From Gammaproteobacteria bacterium (lineage in GTDB: Bacteria > Pseudomonadota > Gammaproteobacteria > Pseudomonadales > Litorivicinaceae), in assembly GCA_009922705.1 (NCBI GenBank), contig RFUY01000004.1:1-39703 (forward strand): a DNA stretch of 39,703 nucleotides. The letters are read 5' to 3'. The notes beneath the pieces were generated by a model. That model ran no database searches. It was not told the DNA's origin and saw only the letters and a list, made by a program, of their open reading frames with translations. Positions 1 to 9,215 of this stretch are shown piece by piece. The translations under genes and the position numbers were made by a program. Each line of letters begins with the position of its first letter. The first letter of the stretch is position 1.

Positions 1-317
1 CGCGCTTTCCCGATGGGAGTATGGATCCGCATGGAGAGCGGCTGAAGATCCCACACATGGGTTGGAATCAAGTCTGGCAACGGCCTCATCCGATTTGGGC
101 TCGGATTCCTGATGGGGCTCGTTTTTATTTTGTGCACTCCTACCGGTTGGCCGAAACCGAGCGTTCGGATGTTGTTGGGTTGTGTGATTACGGCACACGT
201 TTTGCCGCAGCGGTTGCACGGCCGGGTGTCTTCGCCGTGCAGTTTCATCCTGAAAAATCGCAGTCTGCTGGGCTGCAACTCTATGCAAACTTTTTGAATT
301 GGGATGGCTCATGCTGA
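1..317 (+). CDS. hisH: Imidazole glycerol phosphate synthase subunit HisH, C-terminal part (5' end outside window)
   Basis: ORF contains the class I glutamine amidotransferase C-terminal pattern '[24 protein letters not shown]'; followed directly by hisA and hisF. Confidence 0.93.
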   Translation, partial: RFPDGSMDPHGERLKIPHMGWNQVWQRPHPIWARIPDGARFYFVHSYRLAETERSDVVGLCDYGTRFAAAVARPGVFAVQFHPEKSQSAGLQLYANFLNWDGSC

Positions 318-1045
318 TTATTCCTGCGATTGACTTAAAACAAGGCCAGTGTGTTCGACTCCGCCAGGGACGAATGGAGGACGCCACTGTCTTTTCAGAC
401 GATCCTGCGGCAACAGCGAAACGGTGGCAGGATGCCGGTTGCAGGCGCCTTCATGTCGTTGACTTAGATGGTGCCTTTGCCGGGCGGCCAGAAAATAAGG
501 CTGCAGTCCGAGCGATGGTGTCAGCCTGTCCGGATCTACCTATCCAACTGGGCGGCGGAGTCAGGACCCTGGACACGATTGAGTCTTATCTCGACCTCGG
601 GTTGCAATGGGTGATCATTGGCACACAAGCAGTGAAGGAACCCGCGTTTGTGAAAGCAGCGTGTCATGCCTTTCCGGGTCACATCATTGTTGGGGTGGAT
701 GCGCACGATGGCTGGGTTGCCACTGAGGGTTGGGCTGAAGCCAGTACGGTCTCAGCCGTTGAGGTTGTTAAACAGTTTGCCGGCGACGGGGTGTCCTCTG
801 TGGTGTACACCGATATCGGTCGTGACGGCATGTTGTCAGGTGTGAATGTTGAGGCCACGGCCCAGCTTGCGCGTGAGACTGGTTGTCCAGTCATTGCGTC
901 AGGTGGACTGAGAGACCTTGAAGATATCCGTGCACTCTTGGCGGTGTCCGACCACGGCATTTTGGGCGCGATCACTGGGCGTGCCATTTATGAAGGCACA
1001 CTCTCATTATCCGAGGCGCTGGCGCTCACGGAAGAGGTGGGTTAA
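311..1045 (+). CDS. hisA: Phosphoribosylformimino-5-aminoimidazole carboxamide ribotide isomerase HisA
   Basis: '[20 protein letters not shown]...[11 protein letters not shown]...[11 protein letters not shown]'. ATG at 311 preferred over the upstream TTG at 299. Confidence 0.96.
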   Translation: MLIIPAIDLKQGQCVRLRQGRMEDATVFSDDPAATAKRWQDAGCRRLHVVDLDGAFAGRPENKAAVRAMVSACPDLPIQLGGGVRTLDTIESYLDLGLQWVIIGTQAVKEPAFVKAACHAFPGHIIVGVDAHDGWVATEGWAEASTVSAVEVVKQFAGDGVSSVVYTDIGRDGMLSGVNVEATAQLARETGCPVIASGGLRDLEDIRALLAVSDHGILGAITGRAIYEGTLSLSEALALTEEVG

Positions 1046-1809
1046 TGGGTCTAGCGAAGCGGATCATTCCCTGTTTGGATGTCGATTGTGGTCGTGTCGT
1101 CAAGGGTGTTCAATTTGAAGAGATTCGAGATGCTGGAGATCCGGTTGAAGTCAGTCGCCGGTATGACGCTGAAGGCGCCGACGAAATCACGTTTCTGGAC
1201 ATTACCGCAAGCCATGAGAATCGTGAGACGACGTATGAGACCGTCTCACGGATGGCGAGCGAGGTCTTTATTCCACTGACTGTGGGAGGAGGTGTCCGTA
1301 CCCTTGAGAATATCCGCGATTTGTTGCTGGCTGGGGCCGATAAGGTCTCCATTAATACGGCTGCAGTCTTTGAGCCCGAGTTTGTGAAACGAGCGGCCGA
1401 TCGCTTTGGATCGCAATGCATTGTTGTTGCGATCGATGCAAAGCAAGTCTCGACGACGCGTTGGGAGATTTTTACGCACGGCGGACGTAAGCCGACTGGG
1501 ATTGATGCGGTTGATTGGGCGGTCAAAATGGTCGAGTTCGGAGCCGGGGAAATCCTTTTAACGTCCATGGATCGAGATGGGACCCGAGATGGCTTTGACT
1601 TGGGCGTGACTCGAGCTGTTGCAGATGCGGTCTCCGTGCCAGTCATTGCATCTGGAGGGGTCGGTAATCTTGACCATTTAGTCGATGGTGTGCTCAAAGG
1701 CCATGCCGACGCCGTTCTGGCAGCGAGTATTTTTCATTTTCAGCAGTATTCGATTGCAGAGGCAAAGGCGCATATGTCTGCCGCGGGCATTGAGATGCGT
1801 GACCCGTGA
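1045..1809 (+). CDS. hisF: Imidazole glycerol phosphate synthase cyclase subunit HisF
   Basis: '[23 protein letters not shown]...[30 protein letters not shown]...[14 protein letters not shown]'; start overlaps the hisA stop. Confidence 0.97.
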   Translation: MGLAKRIIPCLDVDCGRVVKGVQFEEIRDAGDPVEVSRRYDAEGADEITFLDITASHENRETTYETVSRMASEVFIPLTVGGGVRTLENIRDLLLAGADKVSINTAAVFEPEFVKRAADRFGSQCIVVAIDAKQVSTTRWEIFTHGGRKPTGIDAVDWAVKMVEFGAGEILLTSMDRDGTRDGFDLGVTRAVADAVSVPVIASGGVGNLDHLVDGVLKGHADAVLAASIFHFQQYSIAEAKAHMSAAGIEMRDP

Positions 1810-1811
1810 TG

Positions 1812-2018
1812 CTACGGATCGAGTGATGTATTGACATAGGTTTTCTGCGCAGCATTGGCCGCACGCCCGATTAAATGGGCGGCAATCGGTGCCGTCAGCA
1901 TTAGAAAGAAAATCCCTATCAAGGCCTTAATCGTGACGGAGGTCTCTGCAAAATACAGCGCTGCGGCAAGCAGTGTGAGTGATGAGCCAAGAGTTCCCGC
2001 TTTGGTCGACGCATGGTC
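1812..2018 (-). pseudogene. 3' remnant of a MnhG/MrpG-like Na+/H+ antiporter subunit G gene
   Basis: Reverse-strand translation '...DHASTKAGTLGSSLTLLAAALYFAETSVTIKALIGIFFLMLTAPIAAHLIGRAA' matches the C-terminal two thirds of MnhG ('HAATKAGTLG...LTAPIAAHLIGRAA'). The N-terminal TM helix and 'GLLRxPD' motif are absent; upstream the frame gives 'IRAKRMHDT' after a stop. Confidence 0.6.
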
Positions 2019-2657
2019 GGTGTCGTGCATTCTCTTGGCTCGTATTTATTACCGCATTTGATCTCTTCTTTGCGTATTTCCCATCCAAATCTGCGCTTTT
2101 ATACCCGCGAAGCGTTAGCCGATCAGCTGTTGGATCAATTGGAGTTTGGCCGCTTAGATCTACTATTTTTTCCGTTACCACATCGCCGCGCACAACTGTC
2201 TGAATTACCTCTTTTTCGCGAGCCACTGTATGTCGTCGTCCCTGAAAACCACCCATTCACACAGTTTGATCGGGTGGAACCAGAGCGTTTGGCCGGGGAA
2301 ACCGTCTTATCCTTAGAGCCGGGGCATCGTCTCTATGATCAGATTAAACGGATCTGTGATGACTTTGGTGCCCATTTGTCACACGACTATGAGGGCACGA
2401 GCTTAGATACGATTCGCCACATGGTTGCGATGGGGATGGGGATCTCTCTGATGCCTGCTCTCTATGTGCAGTCTGAAGTCGAACCCCAAGATCATGTCCG
2501 AGCAATGCCTTTGGTAGAGCTTACCCCGAATCGGACCATTGGCATGGTCTGGCGACGGTCCACGGTCCGTAGCGCAGATTTCACAGCTCTGGGACAGTCG
2601 ATCCGAACCATCTTATCGCAGCGGGTTCCTGATCTCATTGTGCTGGACGCGCCATAG
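2013..2657 (+). pseudogene. LysR-type (OxyR-like) regulator, effector-binding domain only; N-terminal HTH missing
   Basis: 'VGVVHSLGSYLLPHLISSLRISHPNLRFYTREALADQLLDQLEFGRLDLLFFPL...LAGETVLSLEPGHRLYDQIKRICDDFGAHLSHDYEGTSLDTIRHMVAMGMGISLMPAL' matches the OxyR/LysR substrate domain. No HTH is encoded upstream in frame; a stop occurs at 1983-1985. Confidence 0.75.
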
Positions 2658-2686
2658 ACCCCTGTCGTGAGGATGCTAGCCAACGG

Positions 2687-3943
2687 CTAGCCACCATTGA
2701 GGCGGTGAAGGAGCTGCGCACTATTTAAGAGTTGTAAGGCCTGCCACAGTTGATTGTCCTCACGTAAGTCCTCGGCGAGTGGAGTTCGCGTTTTGGTCGA
2801 GACCCCATTTTCTAAATGCTTCGGAAGATCTGCTTCCCGAACCTGCTCTGATTCATCGAGCTCCTCGACACGACCGGCTTTTGCGGCAATGGTGGGAATG
2901 ATCCCCTGTGCCTGTATCGAACGCCCGCTGGGTGTGTAATACCGGGCTGTGGTGAGTTTTAACGCATATTGGTTTGCGAGTGGCAGAATCGTTTGCACGG
3001 AGCCCTTGCCAAAGCTCGGTGAGCCAATCAATACCGCCCGGTCATGATCTTGGAGTGCGCCGGCGACGATTTCAGAGGCGGACGCTGATCCCCCGTTGAT
3101 GAGAATTACGAGCGGTGTTCGAACCAACGTAGTTTCTGTCCGTGCGCTGTAGGTTTGGTTTTCCATCGGGTCACGGCTTTTCGTGGACACGATCGTCCCA
3201 GCATCTAGAAACACATCAGTGACATCAATTGCTGCATCCAAAACACCGCCCGGATTGTTCCGTAAGTCCAGGACTAATCCTTTCAGAGGGGCATCGGCCT
3301 CGAGTGCTGTGATCGCCTTGATGAGGTCCGCATGAGTGCCTCGTTGAAATTGAGAGATCCGGAGGTAGCCAACATCGTTCGGATAGCGTTGAGATCGAAC
3401 ACTGGTGACTCGGATAATCGCGCGTTCAAGGCGGACCTCAAGTCGCTCTGAGCCACTGTCTGTCGCCCTCAAAATACCCAGTGTAACCGCTGAGCCAATG
3501 GGTCCCCGTAAGGCTTCGATCGCTTCGCGCAGAGAGACATCACGGATAATGTCGCCGTCGATATGCGTGATCAAATCACGAGCTTGTACCCCAGCGAGCG
3601 CTGCCGGTGAGTCATCGATTGGGGCAATCACTTCGATCAGACCATTCACCACATCCATTTCGATACCTATTCCCCCGAATTCGCCGGACGTGGACTGCCG
3701 AAGATCAGAGACATCGGCAGGAGCCAGATACCCGGAATGTGGATCGAGTTTTGAGAGCATCCCTTCAATCGCGGCTTGCATCAGCGTCTCATCGGTATAG
3801 TCCTCGACATATTGCTGCCGAATTCGCTCGTACACCTCAACGAAGGTTCGGAACGCATCCAGCGGCTGTTGTGGGACTTCCTCGGCATGTGCTCGACCGA
3901 TCAGAAGGCACAACACGACCAAGAGGGAGGGAGGCAATCGCAT
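2687..3943 (-). CDS. ctpA: S41 family C-terminal processing peptidase (CtpA/Prc-like) with PDZ domain and signal peptide
   Basis: 'GEFGGIGIEMDVVNGLIEVIAPIDDSPAALAGVQARDLI' (PDZ) and 'GGSASASEIVAGALQDHDRAVLIGSPSFGKGSVQT' (Ser/Lys dyad). Confidence 0.93.
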   Translation of the reverse strand: MRLPPSLLVVLCLLIGRAHAEEVPQQPLDAFRTFVEVYERIRQQYVEDYTDETLMQAAIEGMLSKLDPHSGYLAPADVSDLRQSTSGEFGGIGIEMDVVNGLIEVIAPIDDSPAALAGVQARDLITHIDGDIIRDVSLREAIEALRGPIGSAVTLGILRATDSGSERLEVRLERAIIRVTSVRSQRYPNDVGYLRISQFQRGTHADLIKAITALEADAPLKGLVLDLRNNPGGVLDAAIDVTDVFLDAGTIVSTKSRDPMENQTYSARTETTLVRTPLVILINGGSASASEIVAGALQDHDRAVLIGSPSFGKGSVQTILPLANQYALKLTTARYYTPSGRSIQAQGIIPTIAAKAGRVEELDESEQVREADLPKHLENGVSTKTRTPLAEDLREDNQLWQALQLLNSAQLLHRLNGG

Positions 3944-3952
3944 ACAGCTCTC

Positions 3953-5047
3953 CTATTGGAGCCAGGGCTCTGGATTTTCGGGGCGACCTTGGCGGGTGAG
4001 CGCAAAGTACACCCCTGTGGTCTCCAGACTACCGGTATTTCCAGCGATGGCAATGGGCGCACCTGATCTGATGGTCTCTCCTGTTTTCACGAGGAGTTGT
4101 TGGTTGTGTCCATAAATCGTGGCATACCCATCTGCATGACCAAGCACAACCACGAGTCCATAACCGAGCAGATAGCCTGCATAGGCGACTTGTCCACCTT
4201 GGACTGCGCGGACTTGCGTGTTATCCCGCGCCGAAATCACCAACCCTTGCCATGTGCCAAAGCCATCGGCGCGAGCGGTTCCATAGCGATGGCTAATCAA
4301 CCCGTCTGTCGGCCACGATAAGCGGCCTTTAAACGGTGCGAGCGCACTTCCTGTGGGAATTGCGCGCAGCTCCTCGATTAACGCTTGCAGGCGATTTTGA
4401 TCTGCCTCCAGGGCCTTGATCCGCGCTTGTTGCGTTGAGACATCGCGCCGAATTTGCGAGAGCAGTGCTGTTTGTTCCTGTCTTGTTTTGCGGAGCGCTT
4501 GCTCCGCGTCCTCCGCACGCTGTAGCGCGCGCTTCGCGCTTTCCACTGCGCTCGCTTGCTGGTTCTGCGCTTCACGGAGCGTTTCCGTTTGAGCGCGAAT
4601 CGCATCCGCTCGTTGCTGTCGAGCATCCAGTACAAATGGAAGATAGGCCGCCACGTGCCCTTCCGAAGGCGGTGGTGGTTGGGTGGTCAAGGGAAGGCCT
4701 GTGAGATAAAACACGCGCAATTCTTTGCGATACAGCGCTTGCAGGGTCTTGAGTTGTGACTCAGCCGTCGCAACAGCGGCTTGCCGGGTCAGTAGCACAC
4801 GTTCGGTCTCGTCGACCGTCGTGCGAGCCTCAGCCAAGGTCTCTTGCGCAGCCTTAATATCCTGCCCAAGTCGAGTTAGGGCCGCGTCAAGGACGCGGGC
4901 GTTTTTTGAGCCTCGTTCAATGTCTGCCTTGAGTGCTGCGCGCGCTGTGTCGTTCTGGCGTAACGCGTCTTCGACCTCAACCAGTTGATCGGCGGCTTGT
5001 GTGATCAGGCACCAACTGACGCACACCAGACCGAGGAGTCGAGTCAT
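3953..5047 (-). CDS. envC: EnvC-like murein hydrolase activator (coiled coil plus LytM/M23 domain)
   Basis: Signal peptide, long coiled coil, C-terminal LytM fold 'GRLSWPTDGLISHRYG...VVVLGHADGYATIYGHNQQLLVKTGETIRSGAPIAIAGNTG'; some catalytic positions changed (for example 'YFALTRQG' where HFE/HxH is usual). Confidence 0.85.
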   Translation of the reverse strand: MTRLLGLVCVSWCLITQAADQLVEVEDALRQNDTARAALKADIERGSKNARVLDAALTRLGQDIKAAQETLAEARTTVDETERVLLTRQAAVATAESQLKTLQALYRKELRVFYLTGLPLTTQPPPPSEGHVAAYLPFVLDARQQRADAIRAQTETLREAQNQQASAVESAKRALQRAEDAEQALRKTRQEQTALLSQIRRDVSTQQARIKALEADQNRLQALIEELRAIPTGSALAPFKGRLSWPTDGLISHRYGTARADGFGTWQGLVISARDNTQVRAVQGGQVAYAGYLLGYGLVVVLGHADGYATIYGHNQQLLVKTGETIRSGAPIAIAGNTGSLETTGVYFALTRQGRPENPEPWLQ

Positions 5048-6556
5048 GCACGGACCAGTAACGAGCGCCCTGTCATCTCTGATGGCGCTGGCAGTGCCAG
5101 TAAGTCCAAGAGGGTGGGTGCAACGTCTTGCAATGACCCTGCTGACAAGGATTGGATCGCATCAGGGGCATTCGCGAGCCAAACCGGGACAGGTCCTGTG
5201 GTGTGTGCCGTGTGCGGTTGGTGACTCTCCGGATCGCGCATTTGTTCTGCGTTGCCATGACCCGCCACTGGTTTTGCAGGCATTGATGACCTGAGCGACG
5301 CAGTGATCTAGGGCCTCAATCGCTTGAACTGCGGCCTCAAAGACACCGGTATGCCCGACCATGTCACCGTTTGCATAGTTACAAATAATGACATCGTAGG
5401 CGTGCGTCGTAATGGCATCGACAAGCGCATCGGTGACCTCCGGTGCGCTCATTTCTGGCTTCAGATCATAGGTCGCGATTTTGGGTGACGGGATTAAGAG
5501 CCGCGTTTCACCCGCGACTTCAGCCTCGCGTCCACCACTGAAAAAGAATGTGACATGCGCATATTTCTCGGTCTCTGCGATCCGTAATTGCGTTTTGCCT
5601 GCGGCCGCTAGAACATCTCCGAGCGTCTGTGCGAGTGATTGTGGTGGGAACGCAACGTGTACAGGTAAGTGTTCCGAATACTGGGTGAGCGTGACTGCAT
5701 TGACCGATGTCAGCCAATCCGGCCGTTGAATGCCCTCCAGTGAGGGGTCCGCAAATGCGCGCATGATCTGGCGGCCGCGATCTGACCGGAAGTTCAGGCA
5801 CAGGACGACGTCTTGAGGACGCATCTCCCAAGACTCACCCAAACGCGTTGGTTGCACAAATTCGTCAGTTTCACCGCGCTGATAAGCTTCCTTGAGCGCT
5901 TCGAGCGCTGAGCCTGCAGAAAACTGTGCTTGTGAACGCACGATGAGATCCAATGCAGGTTGAATCCGGTCCCAATTGTTGTCCCGATCCATTGCATAGT
6001 ATCGACCGCACAGACTCGAGAGCGTGTAGTTAGGGTGGACAGTCTCTAGCCGTGTGAATCGCGCTAAGGTCTCGGTTGCAGATTGCGGAGGGACATCTCG
6101 TCCATCCAAAAAGGCATGTAAGCGAACCTGCGGAACTCCGAGCGAGTCAGCCATGGCGATCATTGCCTCGACATGATCCTCGTGGCTGTGTACCCCGCCC
6201 GGACTCAATAACCCTAACAGGTGTAAAGTGCCATTCTGTTCCCGTGCGCTGCGACAGGCATCAACCAGGACCGCATTGGTCTCGAAATCCCCCTCATCAA
6301 TTGCCTTGGCAATCCGCGTGAAGTCTTGGTAGACGATTCGTCCGGTGCCAAGCGTCATGTGCCCGACCTCAGAATTCCCCATTTGTCCTTTGGGAAGGCC
6401 GACAGCTTCGCCCGAGGTCTCAAGCAAGGCATGTGGAGCCTGTGCCGTTAATTGATCAAACGTGGGTGTTCGAGCCTGTGCAATTGCATTATCGGGTGCG
6501 GCATCGCGAGCGCCAAAGCCATCTAAAATCAGCAGTACAACAGGTTTTGGTGTCAT
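5044..6556 (-). pseudogene. gpmI: 2,3-bisphosphoglycerate-independent phosphoglycerate mutase, apparently frameshifted near the C-terminus
   Basis: 'MTPKPVVLLILDGFGARDAAPDNAIAQARTPTFDQL...KGQMGNSEVGHMTLGTGRIVYQDFTRI...' through '...VQAIEALDHCVAQVINACKTSGG' in one frame. The expected continuation 'HGNAEQMRDPESHQPHTAHTTGPVPV...DVAPTLLDLLALPAPSEMTGRSLL' lies in another frame from ~5259 to 5044. That frame's stop overlaps the envC start by 4 nt. Confidence 0.9.
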
Positions 6557-6663
6557 TCTGGGGTCCATTTTTGAATCTGGGTGGCAGATCACGCGTTCTG
6601 GCCGTGACTTCGTAGCCGAGTCCATTATACTCCGTGGCTCACCAAGGATCATGACTCATTATT

Positions 6664-7089
6664 ATGCAGCAGTTCATCGCTTTTGCTCAGGAAAACTGGG
6701 TACTTATTACGCTCTGGTTCACCGCATTAGCCGTGTTGGTACTGTCAGAGAACCGGAAAGCAGGCCAATCGGTCACCACGTCCGAAGCGACGCGTTTGAT
6801 GAACCACGATGATGCGCTGGTTGTCGATATTCGAGAGCAGAAAGAGTATGGGGAGGGCCATATTGCTGGGGCTTTGAACGTGCCGATGTCCACCTTTGAG
6901 AAGCGGGCATCAGAGCTTGAGAAGTATAAGGACAAGCCGGTGGTTGTGGTGTGCAAAATGGGCTCAACAGCAGGCTCAGTTGCGAAAACTTTGAAAAAGC
7001 GTGGCTTTGCCCACGTAGTTCGGATGTCCGGTGGCATGATGGAGTGGACGTCTGCTGGGCTACCGACGAAGAAAGGTAAATCAGCGTGA
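6664..7089 (+). CDS. Membrane-anchored rhodanese-like domain protein
   Basis: N-terminal TM segment, 'VVDIREQKEYGEGHIAGALNVPMSTFE...VVVVCKMGSTAGSVAKTLKKRGF' (active-site Cys in rhodanese loop). Confidence 0.92.
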   Translation: MQQFIAFAQENWVLITLWFTALAVLVLSENRKAGQSVTTSEATRLMNHDDALVVDIREQKEYGEGHIAGALNVPMSTFEKRASELEKYKDKPVVVVCKMGSTAGSVAKTLKKRGFAHVVRMSGGMMEWTSAGLPTKKGKSA

Positions 7090-7361
7090 GTGATGGCGTT
7101 GTGCTCTACACCACGCAGTGGTGTCCATTCTGTGTGCGCGCAAAGCAGTTGCTGGATCAGTTGGGTGTGCCGTACACCGAACACCGAGTCGATCGCGAAC
7201 CAGCCTTGCGCAGTGAAATGATGAAGAAAAGTGGGGGGCGACACACAGTCCCCCAAGTATTTATTGGCAATCGCCACGTCGGTGGGTGTGACGAGACGGT
7301 CGCGGCCCATCGAGCTGGCCAGTTGGCTGTGTGGTTAAAGGAAGTTGGAATACATGTCTGA
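7086..7361 (+). CDS. grxC: Glutaredoxin 3 family protein (CPFC active site)
   Basis: 'VVLYTTQWCPFCVRAKQLLDQLGVPYTEHRVD...HTVPQVFIGNRHVGGCDE'; 4-nt overlap with the rhodanese ORF. Confidence 0.94.
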   Translation: MSDGVVLYTTQWCPFCVRAKQLLDQLGVPYTEHRVDREPALRSEMMKKSGGRHTVPQVFIGNRHVGGCDETVAAHRAGQLAVWLKEVGIHV

Positions 7362-7797
7362 AGAAAACGCTGCGCAACCGAATTTCTCGATTGCACGTAT
7401 CTACACCAAAGATTTATCGCTTGAGAGCCCCAAGTCACCCAAGATATTTGAGAGCCAGTGGCAACCAAAGCTTGGCCTTGACATCGATGTTCAGCACAGT
7501 CCGCTCAACGAGGGGCTGTATGAAGTGGTCTTAAAATTGGGCATTACGGTGACGACTGATGACCAGACCGCCTTTTTGATCGAAGTGCAGCAAGCGGGCA
7601 TCTTTGCGTTAGCAGGCTTTGATGACGCGACTCGGGAACAGATTTTGGGCGCCATGTGTCCGAACATTTTGTTTCCGTATGCGCGTGAAACGATCGACAT
7701 GTTGGCAGTGAAGGCGTCGTTCCCCGCCCCCATGCTCGCGCCGATTAATTTTGACGCAATGCTGGATGCGCGACGCCAGGCGGCTCTAAACGGTTAG
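7354..7797 (+). CDS. secB: Protein-export chaperone SecB
   Basis: 'FSIARIYTKDLSLESPKSPKIFESQWQPKLGLDIDV...LFPYARETIDMLAVKASFPAPMLAPINFDAM'. ATG at 7354. Confidence 0.96.
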   Translation: MSEENAAQPNFSIARIYTKDLSLESPKSPKIFESQWQPKLGLDIDVQHSPLNEGLYEVVLKLGITVTTDDQTAFLIEVQQAGIFALAGFDDATREQILGAMCPNILFPYARETIDMLAVKASFPAPMLAPINFDAMLDARRQAALNG

Positions 7798-9215
7798 TCA
7801 TCGGTCTCATCATCAGCGAGGCCGAGCTCTTTCAGTTTCCGGGTGAGGGTATTACGACCCCACCCCAGTTTCTCAGCCGCCTCTTTCTTGCGTCCCCCCG
7901 TGTCTGCAAGCGCCGCTTCGATCAGCGTCCGCTCGAACTCTTGGGTGAGGATCGGGATGACCTCTCCTTCATTGGTTTTCAAAAGTTGCGTTGCGCGATC
8001 TTTCAGGAGCGCACTCCAGTGTCCGGTCAGTGGTCGCCGCTGCACGTCTGGAAGGTCTCGTATCTCAGGCGGGAGATCTGCCACCAAAACGTCTCGATTT
8101 GGAGCCATCACCGACAACCAGCGACAGGTATTTTCTAGTTGGCGGACATTTCCAGGCCAGTGAAACCCTTGTAAGACTTGAATCGCATCATCAGACAAAT
8201 GCTTTGGTTCGGTCCCGATTTCTTTTGCGGCCGATTGCAGAAAATGACGGGCAAGTACCGGGATGTCCGCGCGCCGCTCGCGGAGCGCAGGTAACTGAAT
8301 TCGGATGACATTGAGTCGGTGAAACAGATCTTCGCGAAATTGTCCGCTGGCAACCCGTTCTTCTAAATTTTGATGGGTCGCCGCAATGATTCGGACATTC
8401 GCACGCACTGGGCTCATGCCGCCCACACGATAGAATTCACCATCCGCCAGAACACGCAGAAGACGTGTTTGTGTGTCAAAGGGCATATCGCCGATTTCAT
8501 CTAAAAATAGGGTGCCTCCGTTTGCTTGCTCGAATCGCCCTGCACGTGCAGCGACAGCACCCGTGAAAGCCCCTTTTTCGTGTCCGAATAATTCGGATTC
8601 CATCAGATCTTTCGGGATTGCCGCCATATTCAGTGGAATGAATGGTCCCGCTCGGCGCGGTGAATTTGCATGTACGGCATGCGCCACCAGCTCTTTTCCG
8701 GTGCCTGACTCTCCATTAATCAGGACTGTGATTTCCGCTTGACTCAGTCGACCAATGGCCCGGTAGACATCCTGCATTGCAGGCGCTTCCCCAAGCAGTA
8801 GCGGTGTCGAGGAACGATCTGCAGTGACCTCTCGGCTGGGCTGCTCCCCGGTGCGATCCAGCGCCCGTTGCACTAATAAAATGGCATCATCCACATCAAA
8901 CGGCTTCGGCAAGTACTCGAACGCACCCCGAGAATAGGATGCGACTGCACTGTCTAGATCGCTGTGTGCTGTCATCACGATGACGGGAAGCTTGGGTGAC
9001 ACTGAATGCAAATGGTCAAGGAGCGATAGCCCATCCTCGCCAGGCATCCGAATATCTGTCATGACCACTGTCGGAGATGAGCGCTCGAGCGCTTTACGGA
9101 CATCATCCGCCGATTCAAAAACGGCATGAGGAATATTCGCTGAACTGAGCGCCTTCTCAAGGACCCAGCGAATTGAACGGTCGTCATCAACGACCCAGAC
9201 GGTTTGTGCAGTCAT
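7794..9215 (-). CDS. ntrC: Nitrogen regulation response regulator NtrC (sigma54 activator)
   Basis: Receiver domain, 'GESGTGKELVAHAVHANSPRRAGPFIPLNMAAIPKDLMESELFGHEKGAFTGA', C-terminal Fis-type HTH 'EAAEKLGWGRNTLTRKLKELGL'. Confidence 0.96.
   Translation of the reverse strand: MTAQTVWVVDDDRSIRWVLEKALSSANIPHAVFESADDVRKALERSSPTVVMTDIRMPGEDGLSLLDHLHSVSPKLPVIVMTAHSDLDSAVASYSRGAFEYLPKPFDVDDAILLVQRALDRTGEQPSREVTADRSSTPLLLGEAPAMQDVYRAIGRLSQAEITVLINGESGTGKELVAHAVHANSPRRAGPFIPLNMAAIPKDLMESELFGHEKGAFTGAVAARAGRFEQANGGTLFLDEIGDMPFDTQTRLLRVLADGEFYRVGGMSPVRANVRIIAATHQNLEERVASGQFREDLFHRLNVIRIQLPALRERRADIPVLARHFLQSAAKEIGTEPKHLSDDAIQVLQGFHWPGNVRQLENTCRWLSVMAPNRDVLVADLPPEIRDLPDVQRRPLTGHWSALLKDRATQLLKTNEGEVIPILTQEFERTLIEAALADTGGRKKEAAEKLGWGRNTLTRKLKELGLADDETDD

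Noticed and set aside
1110-1697. 195-aa minus-strand ORF opposite hisF
   Set aside because: Shadow ORF; hisF is unambiguous and the antisense translation is low-complexity.
2675-2691. Hairpin GCTAGCC-AAC-GGCTAGC between the OxyR-like remnant and ctpA as an intrinsic terminator
   Set aside because: The stem is perfect but no T-tract follows on either strand, and it overlaps the ctpA stop codon; too weak to call.
3953-4330. EnvC-like protein with non-catalytic LytM residues as a novelty
   Set aside because: A degenerate LytM domain is the known state for EnvC-type amidase activators.
7086-7361. CPFC (not CPYC) active site in the glutaredoxin
   Set aside because: CPFC variants occur among GrxC-family proteins; not unusual enough to report.
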